This document shows, piece after piece, positions 1 to 7,045 of a stretch of 24,359 nt of DNA. The translations under genes were made by a program, and so were the position numbers. Source of the DNA: Bacillota bacterium (GTDB lineage: Bacteria > Bacillota > Clostridia > Christensenellales > Aristaeellaceae). Position 1 is the stretch's first letter; every line of letters begins with the position of its first letter. The stretch lies in the NCBI GenBank assembly GCA_023411175.1, contig JAEYPB010000013.1, positions 1 through 24,359 of the forward strand, given 5' to 3'. The notes beneath the pieces are model-generated. The model searched no databases, was not told where the DNA came from, and was given only the letters and a program-made list of their open reading frames with translations.

Positions 1-5
1 GTAGA

Positions 6-38
6 GGGATTGCGGGCCGCCGAGCGGCCCGCAATCCC
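6..38 (-). terminator. Terminator-like hairpin behind the sugar-binding-protein gene
   Basis: A perfect 15-bp inverted repeat, GGGATTGCGGGCCGC, with a 3-nt loop (CGA) lies 38 bases past the stop codon of the binding-protein gene. The stem is very GC-rich. There is no clear T-run on the minus strand after it, so it could also be an intergenic processing or stabilising hairpin ahead of downstream transporter genes outside the window. Confidence 0.55.
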
Positions 39-76
39 CGGGTGCGGGGGTTTAAGCGATTGTACCGGTCAGGAAA

Positions 77-1369
77 TTACGCCCGGTTCTTGTCGGCGGA
101 GGTCTGAAGCTGGGTCATGTACTCCTCGGCGGTCATCTCGCCGGAGTAGAGCAGCGCGATGTTGTCCTGAGCCAGGGTCGAGGTTTCGGAGTCCATCTTC
201 GATTCGAACCACAGGAAGGCGCCCTTCGCGCCGGACAGCGCGTCGCCTACGATCTTGGTGTAGACGGGCAGATCCTGGGGCATCTCGTTGATCTTGTAGC
301 CCTTGAAGGTGCCGAAGTTCTTCATGGCGTAGTCGCCGATGCGGGGCAGCACGTACTTCATCCAGTCGCCGACGGCCTCGTCGTACTTCTTGGCGGAGAG
401 CATCATGATGTTGCCGCAGTTCATGGAGTAGTCGTCCAGCGTGCTCTGGTCGTTGTCCACCGGAACGTTGAAGAAGCCGATGCCATCGGGGCCGGCCTGA
501 TTGGTGTCCAGCGCCAGGCTCTGGGTAATCCAGCTGCCGTTGTACTGCATGGCAGCCTGGCCGCCGGTGAGCATCGAGGTGGCGGTTCCGGGATCGATGG
601 TGGTCATGCCTTCCACGAAGTAGCCGTTTTTGGCCATATCCTGGAACATCTGGGCGGCCTCAACGTAGGCGGGGTCGGTCCACTTGGTTTTGCCTTCCAT
701 GGCGTCCTTGACGGCGTCCTTGCCAACGTGGCGCACCAGGTAGGCGTTGAGCACGCGGGTCATGGGCCACTTGTCCTTGCCACCCTGGGCGATCGGCACG
801 ATGCCGGCGTCCTTGAGCTTCTGGCAGACGGCGAGGAACTCATCCCAGGTGGTGGGCACGGTGACGCCGGCCTTCTCGAACAGCGCCTTGTTGTACCAAA
901 AGCCTTCCACGTTCAGACCCAGCGGCAGATCATAAAGGCCCACGCCGTCCACGAGGTTGATCAGCAGGGAAGCCGCGCCTTCGTCGACAGAGTCGCGGAT
1001 GCCGAGTTCGGTCAGCGTCTTGTCCAGGTCCAGGATCTGGCCGGACTCGATGACCTTCTTCAGGCGCTTGCCGCTCTCATAGATGCAGATTTCCGGCAGG
1101 TCGTCCGACGCCATCAGCGTCGTGACCTTCTGGTCAAGGTTCTCGATGGACACGAACTCGTAGTCCAGCTCGAAGCCTTCGACGGTCTGGGCGTATTCCT
1201 TGGACAGCTCGTTGAGGATGTAGCCGTTGGTGGACGGGTCGGTCTCGTCCCAGATGGACAGGATCTTGATCTTCCGGGACTGGAACTTGGCTTCCGCGCC
1301 GGCGGGTACGACGCACAGCATCGAAACCGCGATCAGCATTGCCAGGGTCAGCGTGACAAACCTCTTCAT
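77..1369 (-). CDS. Sugar ABC transporter substrate-binding protein (family 1, CUT1)
   Basis: Extracellular solute-binding protein of a carbohydrate ABC importer, 430 aa, the usual length for the family. The start is the ATG at 1369 because GGAGAGG lies just upstream and the protein then opens with a classic signal peptide (MKRFVTLTLAMLIAV, hydrophobic to about residue 22, cleavage near PAGAEA). An in-frame ATG 84 bases earlier has no ribosome binding site and would add an arginine-rich tail. The only early cysteine (C19, in SMLC) does not make a lipobox, so it is probably secreted or held by an uncleaved helix, which is odd for a monoderm. The mature part has the family's features, for example EGFWYNKALFEKAGVTVPTT and GGQAAMQYNGSW. 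Its permeases are not next to it here and probably lie to the left, downstream. It is transcribed away from the GntR gene and is probably controlled by it. Ligand unknown. Confidence 0.93.
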   Translation of the reverse strand: MKRFVTLTLAMLIAVSMLCVVPAGAEAKFQSRKIKILSIWDETDPSTNGYILNELSKEYAQTVEGFELDYEFVSIENLDQKVTTLMASDDLPEICIYESGKRLKKVIESGQILDLDKTLTELGIRDSVDEGAASLLINLVDGVGLYDLPLGLNVEGFWYNKALFEKAGVTVPTTWDEFLAVCQKLKDAGIVPIAQGGKDKWPMTRVLNAYLVRHVGKDAVKDAMEGKTKWTDPAYVEAAQMFQDMAKNGYFVEGMTTIDPGTATSMLTGGQAAMQYNGSWITQSLALDTNQAGPDGIGFFNVPVDNDQSTLDDYSMNCGNIMMLSAKKYDEAVGDWMKYVLPRIGDYAMKNFGTFKGYKINEMPQDLPVYTKIVGDALSGAKGAFLWFESKMDSETSTLAQDNIALLYSGEMTAEEYMTQLQTSADKNRA

Positions 1370-1495
1370 CTTGCTTACCTCTCCTCTTCCGATTTGGTCA
1401 CAGCGTTTCGCGGGCGACGCCCGCCGCTTCCTCGCCCTTGCCGCCCCGCGCAATCCCGTTGCCGTTTCGGGCGCGGCGGCTCCGAGAACACTAAA

Positions 1496-1524
1496 ATTAT
1501 CCTACGTAGGATGTTATCTGTCAA
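1496..1524 (-). promoter_or_regulatory. Promoter of the sugar-binding-protein gene
   Basis: On the minus strand, TTGACA (1519-1524), exactly 17 bp, then GATAAT (1496-1501). Predicted transcript start is near 1489, giving a leader of about 120 bases. The spacer is almost filled by a perfect palindrome (next entry), so a bound repressor would directly block RNA polymerase. Confidence 0.75.
1499..1512. promoter_or_regulatory. Operator palindrome, probably for the adjacent GntR regulator
   Basis: A perfect 14-bp palindrome, ATCCTACGTAGGAT, sits between the -35 and -10 boxes of the sugar-binding-protein promoter. The size and dyad form suit a dimeric FadR-type GntR repressor. The first nine bases, ATCCTACGT, recur at 1696-1704 next to the promoter on the other strand. 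Assignment to this regulator is inference from position. Confidence 0.65.
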
Positions 1525-1656
1525 TTGGAATTCTTGTTCGCGCAGCACTTTCTATCTATTACACAAAAAAGAATATAAAAATTGTTCAAAAAACCCAATT
1601 AATTCAGGTGACTATATTACCAATACCGGTACGTGGTGAATGTATGGAAGATTTTC

Positions 1657-1685
1657 TTGACAGCAGCGAGGCCGGAGGCTATGAT
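1657..1685 (+). promoter_or_regulatory. Upstream promoter reading toward the GntR gene
   Basis: TTGACA (1657-1662), 17 bp, TATGAT (1680-1685): a near-perfect sigma-A promoter. It would start near 1692 and make a leader of about 250 bases before the GntR start. It points away from the sugar-binding-protein promoter, so the intergenic region holds a divergent pair. Confidence 0.65.
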
Positions 1686-1694
1686 GAAGCTAAA

Positions 1695-1714
1695 CATCCT
1701 ACGTTGATCGGATG
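1695..1714. promoter_or_regulatory. Second, imperfect operator at the +1 region
   Basis: CATCC (1695-1699) and GGATG (1710-1714) form an inverted repeat that begins about 3 bases after the predicted start of the 1657-1685 promoter. It repeats the nine bases ATCCTACGT of the 1499-1512 palindrome. This is a fitting place for autoregulation by the GntR protein, and is a weaker match than the first site. Confidence 0.45.
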
Positions 1715-1732
1715 CTGAAAAGGAGAGTCGGA

Positions 1733-1831
1733 GTGGCTTCGGAAGCCTTCTGTTTTTCGGGGAAAGATAATTTGGAGGACGTCCGGGCGCGCTTTACGTT
1801 TCCTTTTGTGAATTGTATAATGGGACAATAA
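1733..1831 (+). CDS. Candidate leader micro-ORF, 32 codons
   Basis: A GTG at 1733 is preceded by AAGGAG at 7 nt spacing, and the frame stays open for 32 codons to the TAA at 1829-1831 (starts MASEAFCFSGKDNLED). It lies in the leader made from the 1657-1685 promoter, just after the second operator. It holds a small hairpin (GGCTT/AAGCC, 1735-1747) followed by TTCTGTTTTT, so translation could affect a terminator-like structure. The frame may be chance: the peptide matches nothing I know. Confidence 0.2.
   Translation: MASEAFCFSGKDNLEDVRARFTFPFVNCIMGQ
1735..1757 (+). terminator. Weak hairpin plus T-run, possible attenuator
   Basis: GGCTT, loop CGG, AAGCC, then TTCTGTTTTT. The stem is only 5 bp, so it is weak as a terminator. 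It lies between the two plus-strand promoters ahead of the GntR gene and might attenuate the upstream one. Confidence 0.25.
1793..1821 (+). promoter_or_regulatory. Proximal promoter of the GntR gene
   Basis: TTTACG (1793-1798), 17 bp, TATAAT (1816-1821). The expected transcript start is near 1828, about 117 bases before the chosen start codon. It lies inside the candidate 32-codon micro-ORF. Confidence 0.6.
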
Positions 1832-1944
1832 GGAAAACACGCGCCGATAAGGGATCATCTAGGCGGTGCCCCCTGCGCGCCGGGCTTAAAAATGCGTTCC
1901 GGCGGAGGACCGTGCTCTTGAAAAAACAGATGGAGTTGAAAAAG

Positions 1945-2688
1945 ATGGATATTGAAGCCGAAAAGCACCTCAGTGAGCCGCTGCTCCGCCCAATGGAGCA
2001 GAAGTCCATTGTGGATCGTATCATCGCGCGGCTGAGTGACGCGGTTCTCAGCGGGCAACTGGCGCCCGGCCAGAAGATCCCTACCGAAACGGAACTGGCC
2101 GATTCGATGAACGTCGGCCGCAACTCCGTCCGCGAGGCGATCAAGGCGCTGGTCACCGTGGGGGTGCTGGTCATCCGCCGTGCGGAGGGCACCTTTGTCG
2201 CCGATGGCTTCAACGACCGCATGATGGAGCCCATGATTTACGGCCTGATCCTGGAGGGCGGCTCGACGCCGGCGGTTCTTGAGCTCAGGCACATCTTTGA
2301 GGTGGGCGTGCTGCAGCTCGCCATCGAAAAAGCCACCGAAGCGGACGTTGAACGGCTGGGTGCGGCGCTCAAATACCTGGAGAAAACCATCCGTCAGTCG
2401 CCTGCCGCCGAGGCGCTCATGATGGCGGACATCGCCTTCCACGACGAGATGCAGCGCATCGCCGGAAACCCGCTGGTCGAGAAGATGTCCTTCGTGGTTG
2501 AGCGCGTTGCCCGGGATTCGCGCCAGAAGGCCATCGAGCGTTTCCGCGCAGGCGGCGAATTGGACGAGTTTCTGGCGCTGCACCGAAATCTCTATGAGGT
2601 CGTGGCGAGCCGGGACAAGGCGCGGGTGGTGGACGCGATGAACGACCACTTCCGCTACTGGAAGGACGTATTTGGCAAGGCTGAGTAA
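1945..2688 (+). CDS. GntR-family transcriptional regulator, FadR/FCD subfamily
   Basis: DNA-binding repressor of 247 aa, normal for FadR-type GntR proteins. Residues about 21-90 form the winged helix-turn-helix (LSGQLAPGQKIPTETELADS, then VGRNSVREAIKAL). Residues about 110-240 are the all-helical FCD ligand-binding domain, with the metal-binding set visible as D162-x3-H166, H213 and H235. The start is the ATG at 1945, preceded by GGAG at 9 nt. Two in-frame alternatives are the ATG at 1930, which has no good ribosome site, and a TTG at 1918, which has GGCGGAGGAC 9 nt upstream and is a real rival. The gene diverges from the sugar-binding-protein gene. FCD regulators usually sense sugar acids or other carboxylates, so the neighbouring transporter's substrate may be the signal; that last point is inference. 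Confidence 0.92.
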   Translation: MDIEAEKHLSEPLLRPMEQKSIVDRIIARLSDAVLSGQLAPGQKIPTETELADSMNVGRNSVREAIKALVTVGVLVIRRAEGTFVADGFNDRMMEPMIYGLILEGGSTPAVLELRHIFEVGVLQLAIEKATEADVERLGAALKYLEKTIRQSPAAEALMMADIAFHDEMQRIAGNPLVEKMSFVVERVARDSRQKAIERFRAGGELDEFLALHRNLYEVVASRDKARVVDAMNDHFRYWKDVFGKAE

Positions 2689-2712
2689 GCCGCAGATTTT
2701 TGATGCTTTGCG

Positions 2713-2737
2713 CCTCCCCAAGCGGGGAGGTCTTTTT
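2713..2737 (+). terminator. Rho-independent terminator of the GntR gene
   Basis: CCTCCCC, loop AAGC, GGGGAGG, then TCTTTTT. It starts 24 bases after the stop codon and separates the regulator from the ribonucleotide reductase promoter. Confidence 0.85.
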
Positions 2738-2764
2738 GGCGTGTGACGCGCCTGCGGGCGGCGT

Positions 2765-2780
2765 TCTCTATATATGGTAT
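2765..2780. promoter_or_regulatory. NrdR box 1
   Basis: The core CTATATATGG (2768-2777) matches 9 of 10 bases of the NrdR core CWATATATWG. It is followed by a -10-like TATGAT at 2778-2783. Tandem NrdR boxes are the standard signature of NrdR-repressed ribonucleotide reductase operons. Confidence 0.75.
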
Positions 2781-2795
2781 GATTTCCTGAAAAAT

Positions 2796-2811
2796 GAACA
2801 ATATATAGATG
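2796..2811. promoter_or_regulatory. NrdR box 2
   Basis: The core CAATATATAG (2799-2808) matches the NrdR core CWATATATWG at all 10 positions. It lies exactly 31 bp from box 1, about three helical turns, so both boxes face the same side of the DNA as known pairs do. It also rules out the in-frame ATG at 2809 as the nrdA start, because that codon overlaps the operator. Confidence 0.8.
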
Positions 2812-2877
2812 TTTCGCCGGGGGGGAAACCTGGTAAGAAGGAGATGTTGTCCAAAACCAGCGAAAGTGGGTCCAGCC

Positions 2878-5391
2878 ATGTTCATTACAAAGCGAAACGG
2901 GTTACAGGAATCCTACGACGCGGCCAAGATCATCGAGGCCATGGAGAAGGCTTTTATCAGCGTGGGGCAGGCGCCGGAAAAGGAGGCGCTGTCCCGCTTG
3001 CTTTTGGATGTGGAGGCGCGCATCGGCGGCGAAACCGTGGCGGTGGAAGCCATTCAGGACGCGGTGGAGCAGGCGCTGATGGCCGGCGGCCACTACCCGG
3101 TGGCGAGAAGCTACATCCTCTACCGGGAAAACCGCTCGAAAAAGCGCGCGGCGGGCCTGGAGATTGCCGCCGCGGTTCAGGCGGAAGGGCTGGAGGACTG
3201 CCTCCTGCGCATCGGCAAGGATTTTCACGAGCAGGAATACGGCCTTGACCGCCTTTCCGAGAAATACCTGTCCTTCGAAAAGGCGGACATGAGCGCGGAC
3301 AGGAAGCTGTCGGCGCTGGTTCGGGCGGCGGTGGAATTGACCACCCAGGAAGCGCCCCGGTGGGAGTTCATCGCGGGGCGGCTGCGCATGTTCCAGTTTG
3401 AGCGCGCCCTCTCGGGCGAGCTTATGCGCCGCGGCATCGGTGGATTTTATGATAAAATCCGGTACCTGACCGACGAGGGGCTCTACGGCCCTTACATCCT
3501 GGAGAAGTATTCAAGGGCCGAAATCGAGGCTGCCGCGGCGTTCATGAACCCCGCGCGAAACGACCTGTTCACCTATGCGGGGCTGGACCTCCTGCTCTCC
3601 CGCTACGTGATCCGCACCCGGAAGCTGGTGCCCCTCGAAACCCCGCAGGAGATGTTTCTGGGCATCGCGCTGCACCTGGCGATGGAGGAAAGTGGCGATC
3701 GCCTCGGCTGGGTCAAAAAGTTCTATGATCTCATGAGCCGGCTGCAATTGACGATGGCGACGCCCACGCTGTCTAACGCGAGGAAGCCCTTCCACCAGCT
3801 GTCCAGCTGCTTTATCGATACCGTCCCGGACAGCCTGGAGGGCATCTACCACTCCATCGACAGCTTCGCCAAGGTCTCAAAGCACGGCGGCGGCATGGGG
3901 ATGTATTTCGGCAAGGTGCGCGCCACCGGCAGCACCATCCGGGGCTTTGAGGGTGCGGCGGGCGGCATCATCCGCTGGATCAAGCTGGTCAACGACACCT
4001 GCGTGGCGGTGGATCAGCTGGGCATGCGGCAGGGTGCGGTGGCGGTGTATCTGGACGCCTGGCACCGGGACCTGCCGGAGTTCCTGCAGATGCGCACCAA
4101 CAACGGCGACGACCGCTCAAAGGCCCACGACGTGTTCCCGGGCATTTGCTATCCGGACCTCTTCTGGAAGATGGTTCGGGAGGACCTGAACCAGAGCTGG
4201 TACCTGATGTGCCCCCACGACATCCTGACCATCAAGGGATATTCGCTGGAGGACTACTACGGCGACGAATGGGAAGCGCGCTACCGGGACTGCGTGGCGG
4301 ATGACCGCATCAGAAAGCGCGAGATCGCCCTCAAGGAGCTGGTGCGGCTGATCCTAAAATCCGCGGTGGAGACGGGCACCCCCTTCGCCTTCAACCGGGA
4401 CATCGTCAACCGCCTGAACCCCAACCCCCAGGCGGGCATGATCTACTGCTCGAACCTCTGCACCGAGATCGCCCAGAACATGCGCGGCGTCGATCTGGTC
4501 AGCCGGGAGATCGTAAACGAGGACGGCGATACGCTGGTCGTCACCACCACCCGCCCCGGCGACTTTGTCGTGTGCAACCTGGCCAGCCTGTCCCTGGGCG
4601 CGCTGCCGGTGGAGGACGACGAAACGATGGGCGAGGTGATCTCGATCGCCGTCCGGGCTCTCGACAACGTGATCGACCTCAACTTCTACCCGGTGGCCTA
4701 CGCCGGGATCACCAACCGGCGCTACCGCTCGATTGGCCTCGGCGTGCACGGCTACCACCACATGCTGGCAAAGCGCGGCATCGCCTGGGAGAGCGAACGG
4801 CACCTCGCCTTCGCGGACGAGGTGTTCGAGCGGATCAACTACTGGACGATCACCGCCAGCAACAGGCTCGCCCGGGAGAAGGGCGCGTATTCGCTCTTTG
4901 AGGGCAGCGACTGGCAGACCGGCGCCTACTTTGAAAAGCGCGGATATACATCCGAAAAATGGCGCGCGCTGGCCGCGGAGGTTTCCGCGGGCGGGCTTCG
5001 AAACGCCTATCTCGTGGCCATCGCGCCTACCAGCTCCACCAGCATTCTGGCAGGCACCACCGCCGGCGTCGACCCGGTGATGAGCCGCTACTACCTGGAG
5101 GAGAAGAAGGGCGCGATCCTGCCCCGCGTCGCGCCGGAGCTCTCGATGGCCACCTACTGGTACTACAAAAGCGCCCACACCGTGGACCAGACCTGGTCGG
5201 TCCGGGCGGCGGGGGTCAGGCAGCGGCACATCGATCAGTCCCAGAGCGTGAACCTGTACGTCACCAACGAATTCACCATGCGGCAGGTGCTGGAGATGTA
5301 CCTGCTCGCCCACGCGTCGGGCGTGAAGACCGTCTATTATGTGCGCAGCAAGGCCCTCGAAGTCGAGGCCTGCGACAGTTGTGCGAACTGA
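2878..5391 (+). CDS. nrdA: Ribonucleoside-diphosphate reductase, class Ia, alpha subunit
   Basis: Catalytic large subunit, 837 aa, which reduces ribonucleoside diphosphates to deoxy forms in the cytoplasm with the NrdB radical subunit. Residues 1 to about 90 are one ATP cone (MFITKRNGLQESYDAAKI), the allosteric activity site. Active-site residues are visible: redox cysteines C311 (QLSSCF) and C566 (VVCNLASLSL), the thiyl-radical C528 with N526 and E530 (NLCTEI), and the radical-path tyrosines Y820-Y821 (KTVYYVRS). The C-terminal tail ends CDSCAN (C832, C835), the pair reduced by thioredoxin or glutaredoxin. The start is the ATG at 2878 by homology of the ATP cone, but its ribosome site is poor: a strong AAGGAG at 2838-2843 is 34 nt upstream with no suitably placed in-frame start. 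It is co-transcribed with nrdB, whose start follows 13 nt after the stop. Confidence 0.96.
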   Translation: MFITKRNGLQESYDAAKIIEAMEKAFISVGQAPEKEALSRLLLDVEARIGGETVAVEAIQDAVEQALMAGGHYPVARSYILYRENRSKKRAAGLEIAAAVQAEGLEDCLLRIGKDFHEQEYGLDRLSEKYLSFEKADMSADRKLSALVRAAVELTTQEAPRWEFIAGRLRMFQFERALSGELMRRGIGGFYDKIRYLTDEGLYGPYILEKYSRAEIEAAAAFMNPARNDLFTYAGLDLLLSRYVIRTRKLVPLETPQEMFLGIALHLAMEESGDRLGWVKKFYDLMSRLQLTMATPTLSNARKPFHQLSSCFIDTVPDSLEGIYHSIDSFAKVSKHGGGMGMYFGKVRATGSTIRGFEGAAGGIIRWIKLVNDTCVAVDQLGMRQGAVAVYLDAWHRDLPEFLQMRTNNGDDRSKAHDVFPGICYPDLFWKMVREDLNQSWYLMCPHDILTIKGYSLEDYYGDEWEARYRDCVADDRIRKREIALKELVRLILKSAVETGTPFAFNRDIVNRLNPNPQAGMIYCSNLCTEIAQNMRGVDLVSREIVNEDGDTLVVTTTRPGDFVVCNLASLSLGALPVEDDETMGEVISIAVRALDNVIDLNFYPVAYAGITNRRYRSIGLGVHGYHHMLAKRGIAWESERHLAFADEVFERINYWTITASNRLAREKGAYSLFEGSDWQTGAYFEKRGYTSEKWRALAAEVSAGGLRNAYLVAIAPTSSTSILAGTTAGVDPVMSRYYLEEKKGAILPRVAPELSMATYWYYKSAHTVDQTWSVRAAGVRQRHIDQSQSVNLYVTNEFTMRQVLEMYLLAHASGVKTVYYVRSKALEVEACDSCAN

Positions 5392-5404
5392 AGGAGGAAA
5401 CGGC

Positions 5405-6448
5405 ATGGCGATTCTCACGAAAAAGCCCCTGTTCAACCCGGAGGGCGACAGCTCGGTCGTCGCGCGCCGCATGATCGGCGGCAATACCACCAACCTGAAC
5501 GACTTCAACAACCTCAAGTACGCCTGGGTCAGCGACTGGTACCGGCAGGCGATGAACAACTTCTGGATCCCCGAGGAGATCAACCTGAACCCCGACATCA
5601 AGGATTACCCGAAGCTGGACCGGGCGGAGCGCACCGCCTACGACAAGATTTTAAGCTTCCTCGTATTTCTCGATTCGATCCAGACCGCCAACCTGCCCGC
5701 CGTCGGCGAGTACGTCACCGCCAACGAGGTCAACCTGTGCCTGACCATCCAGAGCTTTCAGGAGTGCGTGCACAGCCAGAGCTACAGCTACATGCTGGAC
5801 ACCATCTGCAGCCCGGAGGAGCGCGACCAAATCCTCTACCAGTGGCGAACCGACGAGCACCTCTTGCGGCGCAATACCTTTATCGGCGAGTTGTACAACG
5901 CCTTCCGGGTGGACCGGGACGAGTTCACCTTCCTCAAGGTGCTGATCGCCAACTACATCCTCGAGGGCATCTACTTCTACAGCGGCTTCATGTTCTTCTA
6001 CAATCTGGGCAGAAACGGCAAAATGCCCGGAAGCGTGCAGGAGATCCGCTACATCAACCGCGACGAGAACACCCACCTGTGGCTGTTCCGGAACATCCTG
6101 CAGGAACTGAAGGCCGAGCGGCCGGATCTGTTCACCGAGGAGCGGGTGGAAATCCTCCGGGAGATGATCGCGGAGGGCGTGCGGCAGGAGATCGCCTGGG
6201 GGCGGTACGTGATCGGGGACGACGTGCAGGGACTCACCGGCGATATGGTGACCGACTACATCAAATATCTCGGCAACCTGCGCTGCTATTCGCTTGGCTT
6301 CGCAGCGCTCTACGACGGTTACGACCGGGAGCCGGAGAGCATGGCCTGGGTCAGCCAGTACGCCAACGCCAACATGGTCAAGACCGACTTCTTCGAGGCC
6401 AGGAGTACCGCCTATGCCAAGTCGACCGCGATGGTGGACGACCTGTAG
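5405..6448 (+). CDS. nrdB: Ribonucleoside-diphosphate reductase, class Ia, beta subunit
   Basis: Radical-generating small subunit, 347 aa, a ferritin-like helical protein that houses the di-iron site and tyrosyl radical. All ligands can be placed: D90 (VFLDSIQ), E120 and H123 (QECVHSQSY), E187 (ILEGIYFY), E221 and H224 (RDENTHLW). Y127 lies four residues after H123, as in the E. coli radical tyrosine, so this is the tyrosyl type and not the Phe-containing class Ic. The start at 5405 has AAGGAGG upstream, overlapping the end of nrdA. An in-frame ATG at 5339 lies inside nrdA and is not used. The shared promoter region with paired NrdR boxes implies repression when dNTPs are plentiful. The stop is followed after 4 nt by the hairpin element at 6453. 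Confidence 0.96.
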   Translation: MAILTKKPLFNPEGDSSVVARRMIGGNTTNLNDFNNLKYAWVSDWYRQAMNNFWIPEEINLNPDIKDYPKLDRAERTAYDKILSFLVFLDSIQTANLPAVGEYVTANEVNLCLTIQSFQECVHSQSYSYMLDTICSPEERDQILYQWRTDEHLLRRNTFIGELYNAFRVDRDEFTFLKVLIANYILEGIYFYSGFMFFYNLGRNGKMPGSVQEIRYINRDENTHLWLFRNILQELKAERPDLFTEERVEILREMIAEGVRQEIAWGRYVIGDDVQGLTGDMVTDYIKYLGNLRCYSLGFAALYDGYDREPESMAWVSQYANANMVKTDFFEARSTAYAKSTAMVDDL

Positions 6449-6452
6449 CAGA

Positions 6453-6616
6453 GCGTTGAAAGCCCCCGAGGGTTTCAACGCGAAGGAGGATGCGCTGCGT
6501 GCGCCTGAAATTCTCTGGAATTTCCGGGCGGCGCACTGGCTTAATGAATTGTTTCCGCCACCATTGTGTGCACTGGTTATGGAAACGCGTTCCCGGCGCG
6601 CAGGTCGCCGGGAACG
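6453..6616 (+). repeat. Modular hairpin element, copy 1 (behind nrdB)
   Basis: Four consecutive hairpins start 4 nt after the nrdB stop. A: GCGTTGAAA (6453-6461) pairs with TTTCAACGC (6473-6481). B: the block 6492-6543, with GAAATTC (6507-6513) pairing GAATTTC (6518-6524) inside a conserved CCTGAAA...TTTCCGG context. C: a loose stem, GTTTCC/GGAAAC, about 6551-6586. D: CGTTCCCGGCG (6588-6598) pairs with CGCCGGGAACG (6606-6616). The same modules, in the same order, recur on the minus strand behind phnD. No T-run follows, so it is not an ordinary terminator. Confidence 0.7.
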
Positions 6617-6649
6617 AAAGAACAGCACGACGGAAATTGTGAATAAGTA

Positions 6650-6676
6650 GAGGCATCCGACCCATGCGGATGCCTC
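6650..6676. repeat. 27-bp hairpin, direct-repeat copy 1
   Basis: GAGGCATCCG pairs with CGGATGCCTC around a 7-nt loop, ACCCATG. An identical copy, in the same orientation, is at 7016-7042. The two copies bracket a 339-bp segment. Confidence 0.85.
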
Positions 6677-7015
6677 AGCCTGTCGAAAAAGACAAAACGA
6701 TGGAAAAAAGGTGCAGTCTGAGAAAGGGAGAAGTGCAAGCCGTTCCCACTTAAGGGGTATCGGGGGCCGCAGCTCCCGGAAAAAGGCAGCCGGGGAACCG
6801 GAGCCGAGCGCCGCCGGTGGCGGCTTCCAGCGAGGCGGAGGTTCTTTGAGACAGGGAGCCGCAGAAGCGGTAGCGCACGAGGCGACCATGTCGAAAAGTG
6901 GGTCGAGCATGTACGGTCGCAGGCTGCATTCCTTATCGCATGCAAGTCCGGCCGTGAATCGTAGATTCACAGGATTTGCTTTTCGCTGTCAAAAGACGCA
7001 GTATTTTGACAGCCT
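6677..7015. mobile_element. MITE-like non-coding segment between the 27-bp repeats
   Basis: This 339-bp segment has imperfect terminal inverted repeats: AGCCTGTCGAAAAA at the left end and AGGCTGTCAAAATA reading in from the right, 11 of 14 positions alike. It is bracketed by identical 27-bp direct repeats. Inside are several hairpins: GCCGCC/GGCGGC (6810-6824), GTGAATC/GATTCAC (6954-6970) and GCTGTCAAAA/TTTTGACAGC (6985-7013). I see no coding frame with a ribosome site and no transposase. A small non-autonomous element or a structured RNA would both fit. Confidence 0.4.
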
Positions 7016-7042
7016 GAGGCATCCGACCCATGCGGATGCCTC
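7016..7042 (-). terminator. 27-bp hairpin, copy 2: likely terminator of the phnC operon
   Basis: Same arms and loop as the copy at 6650-6676. It begins 3 nt after the stop codon of the YitT gene, which fits an end-of-operon hairpin. The bases after it on the minus strand are AGGCTGTCAAAA, so there is no true T-run; a second hairpin (6985-7013) follows at once. Confidence 0.55.
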
Positions 7043-7045
7043 TTG

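Noticed and set aside
1385..1415. CcpA cre-like site in the sugar-binding-protein leader (GAAACGCTGTGA on the minus strand)
   Set aside because: Only the central AAACG agrees; the second half does not match the cre consensus.
4354..6970. Minus-strand open frames of 415 and 439 codons opposite nrdA and nrdB
   Set aside because: Antisense shadows of well-supported reductase genes; no motifs, no start signals.
6677..7015. Known housekeeping RNA (6S, SRP, tmRNA or RNase P) in the gap after nrdB
   Set aside because: I could not find the conserved cores of any of these; the terminal repeats fit a small element better.
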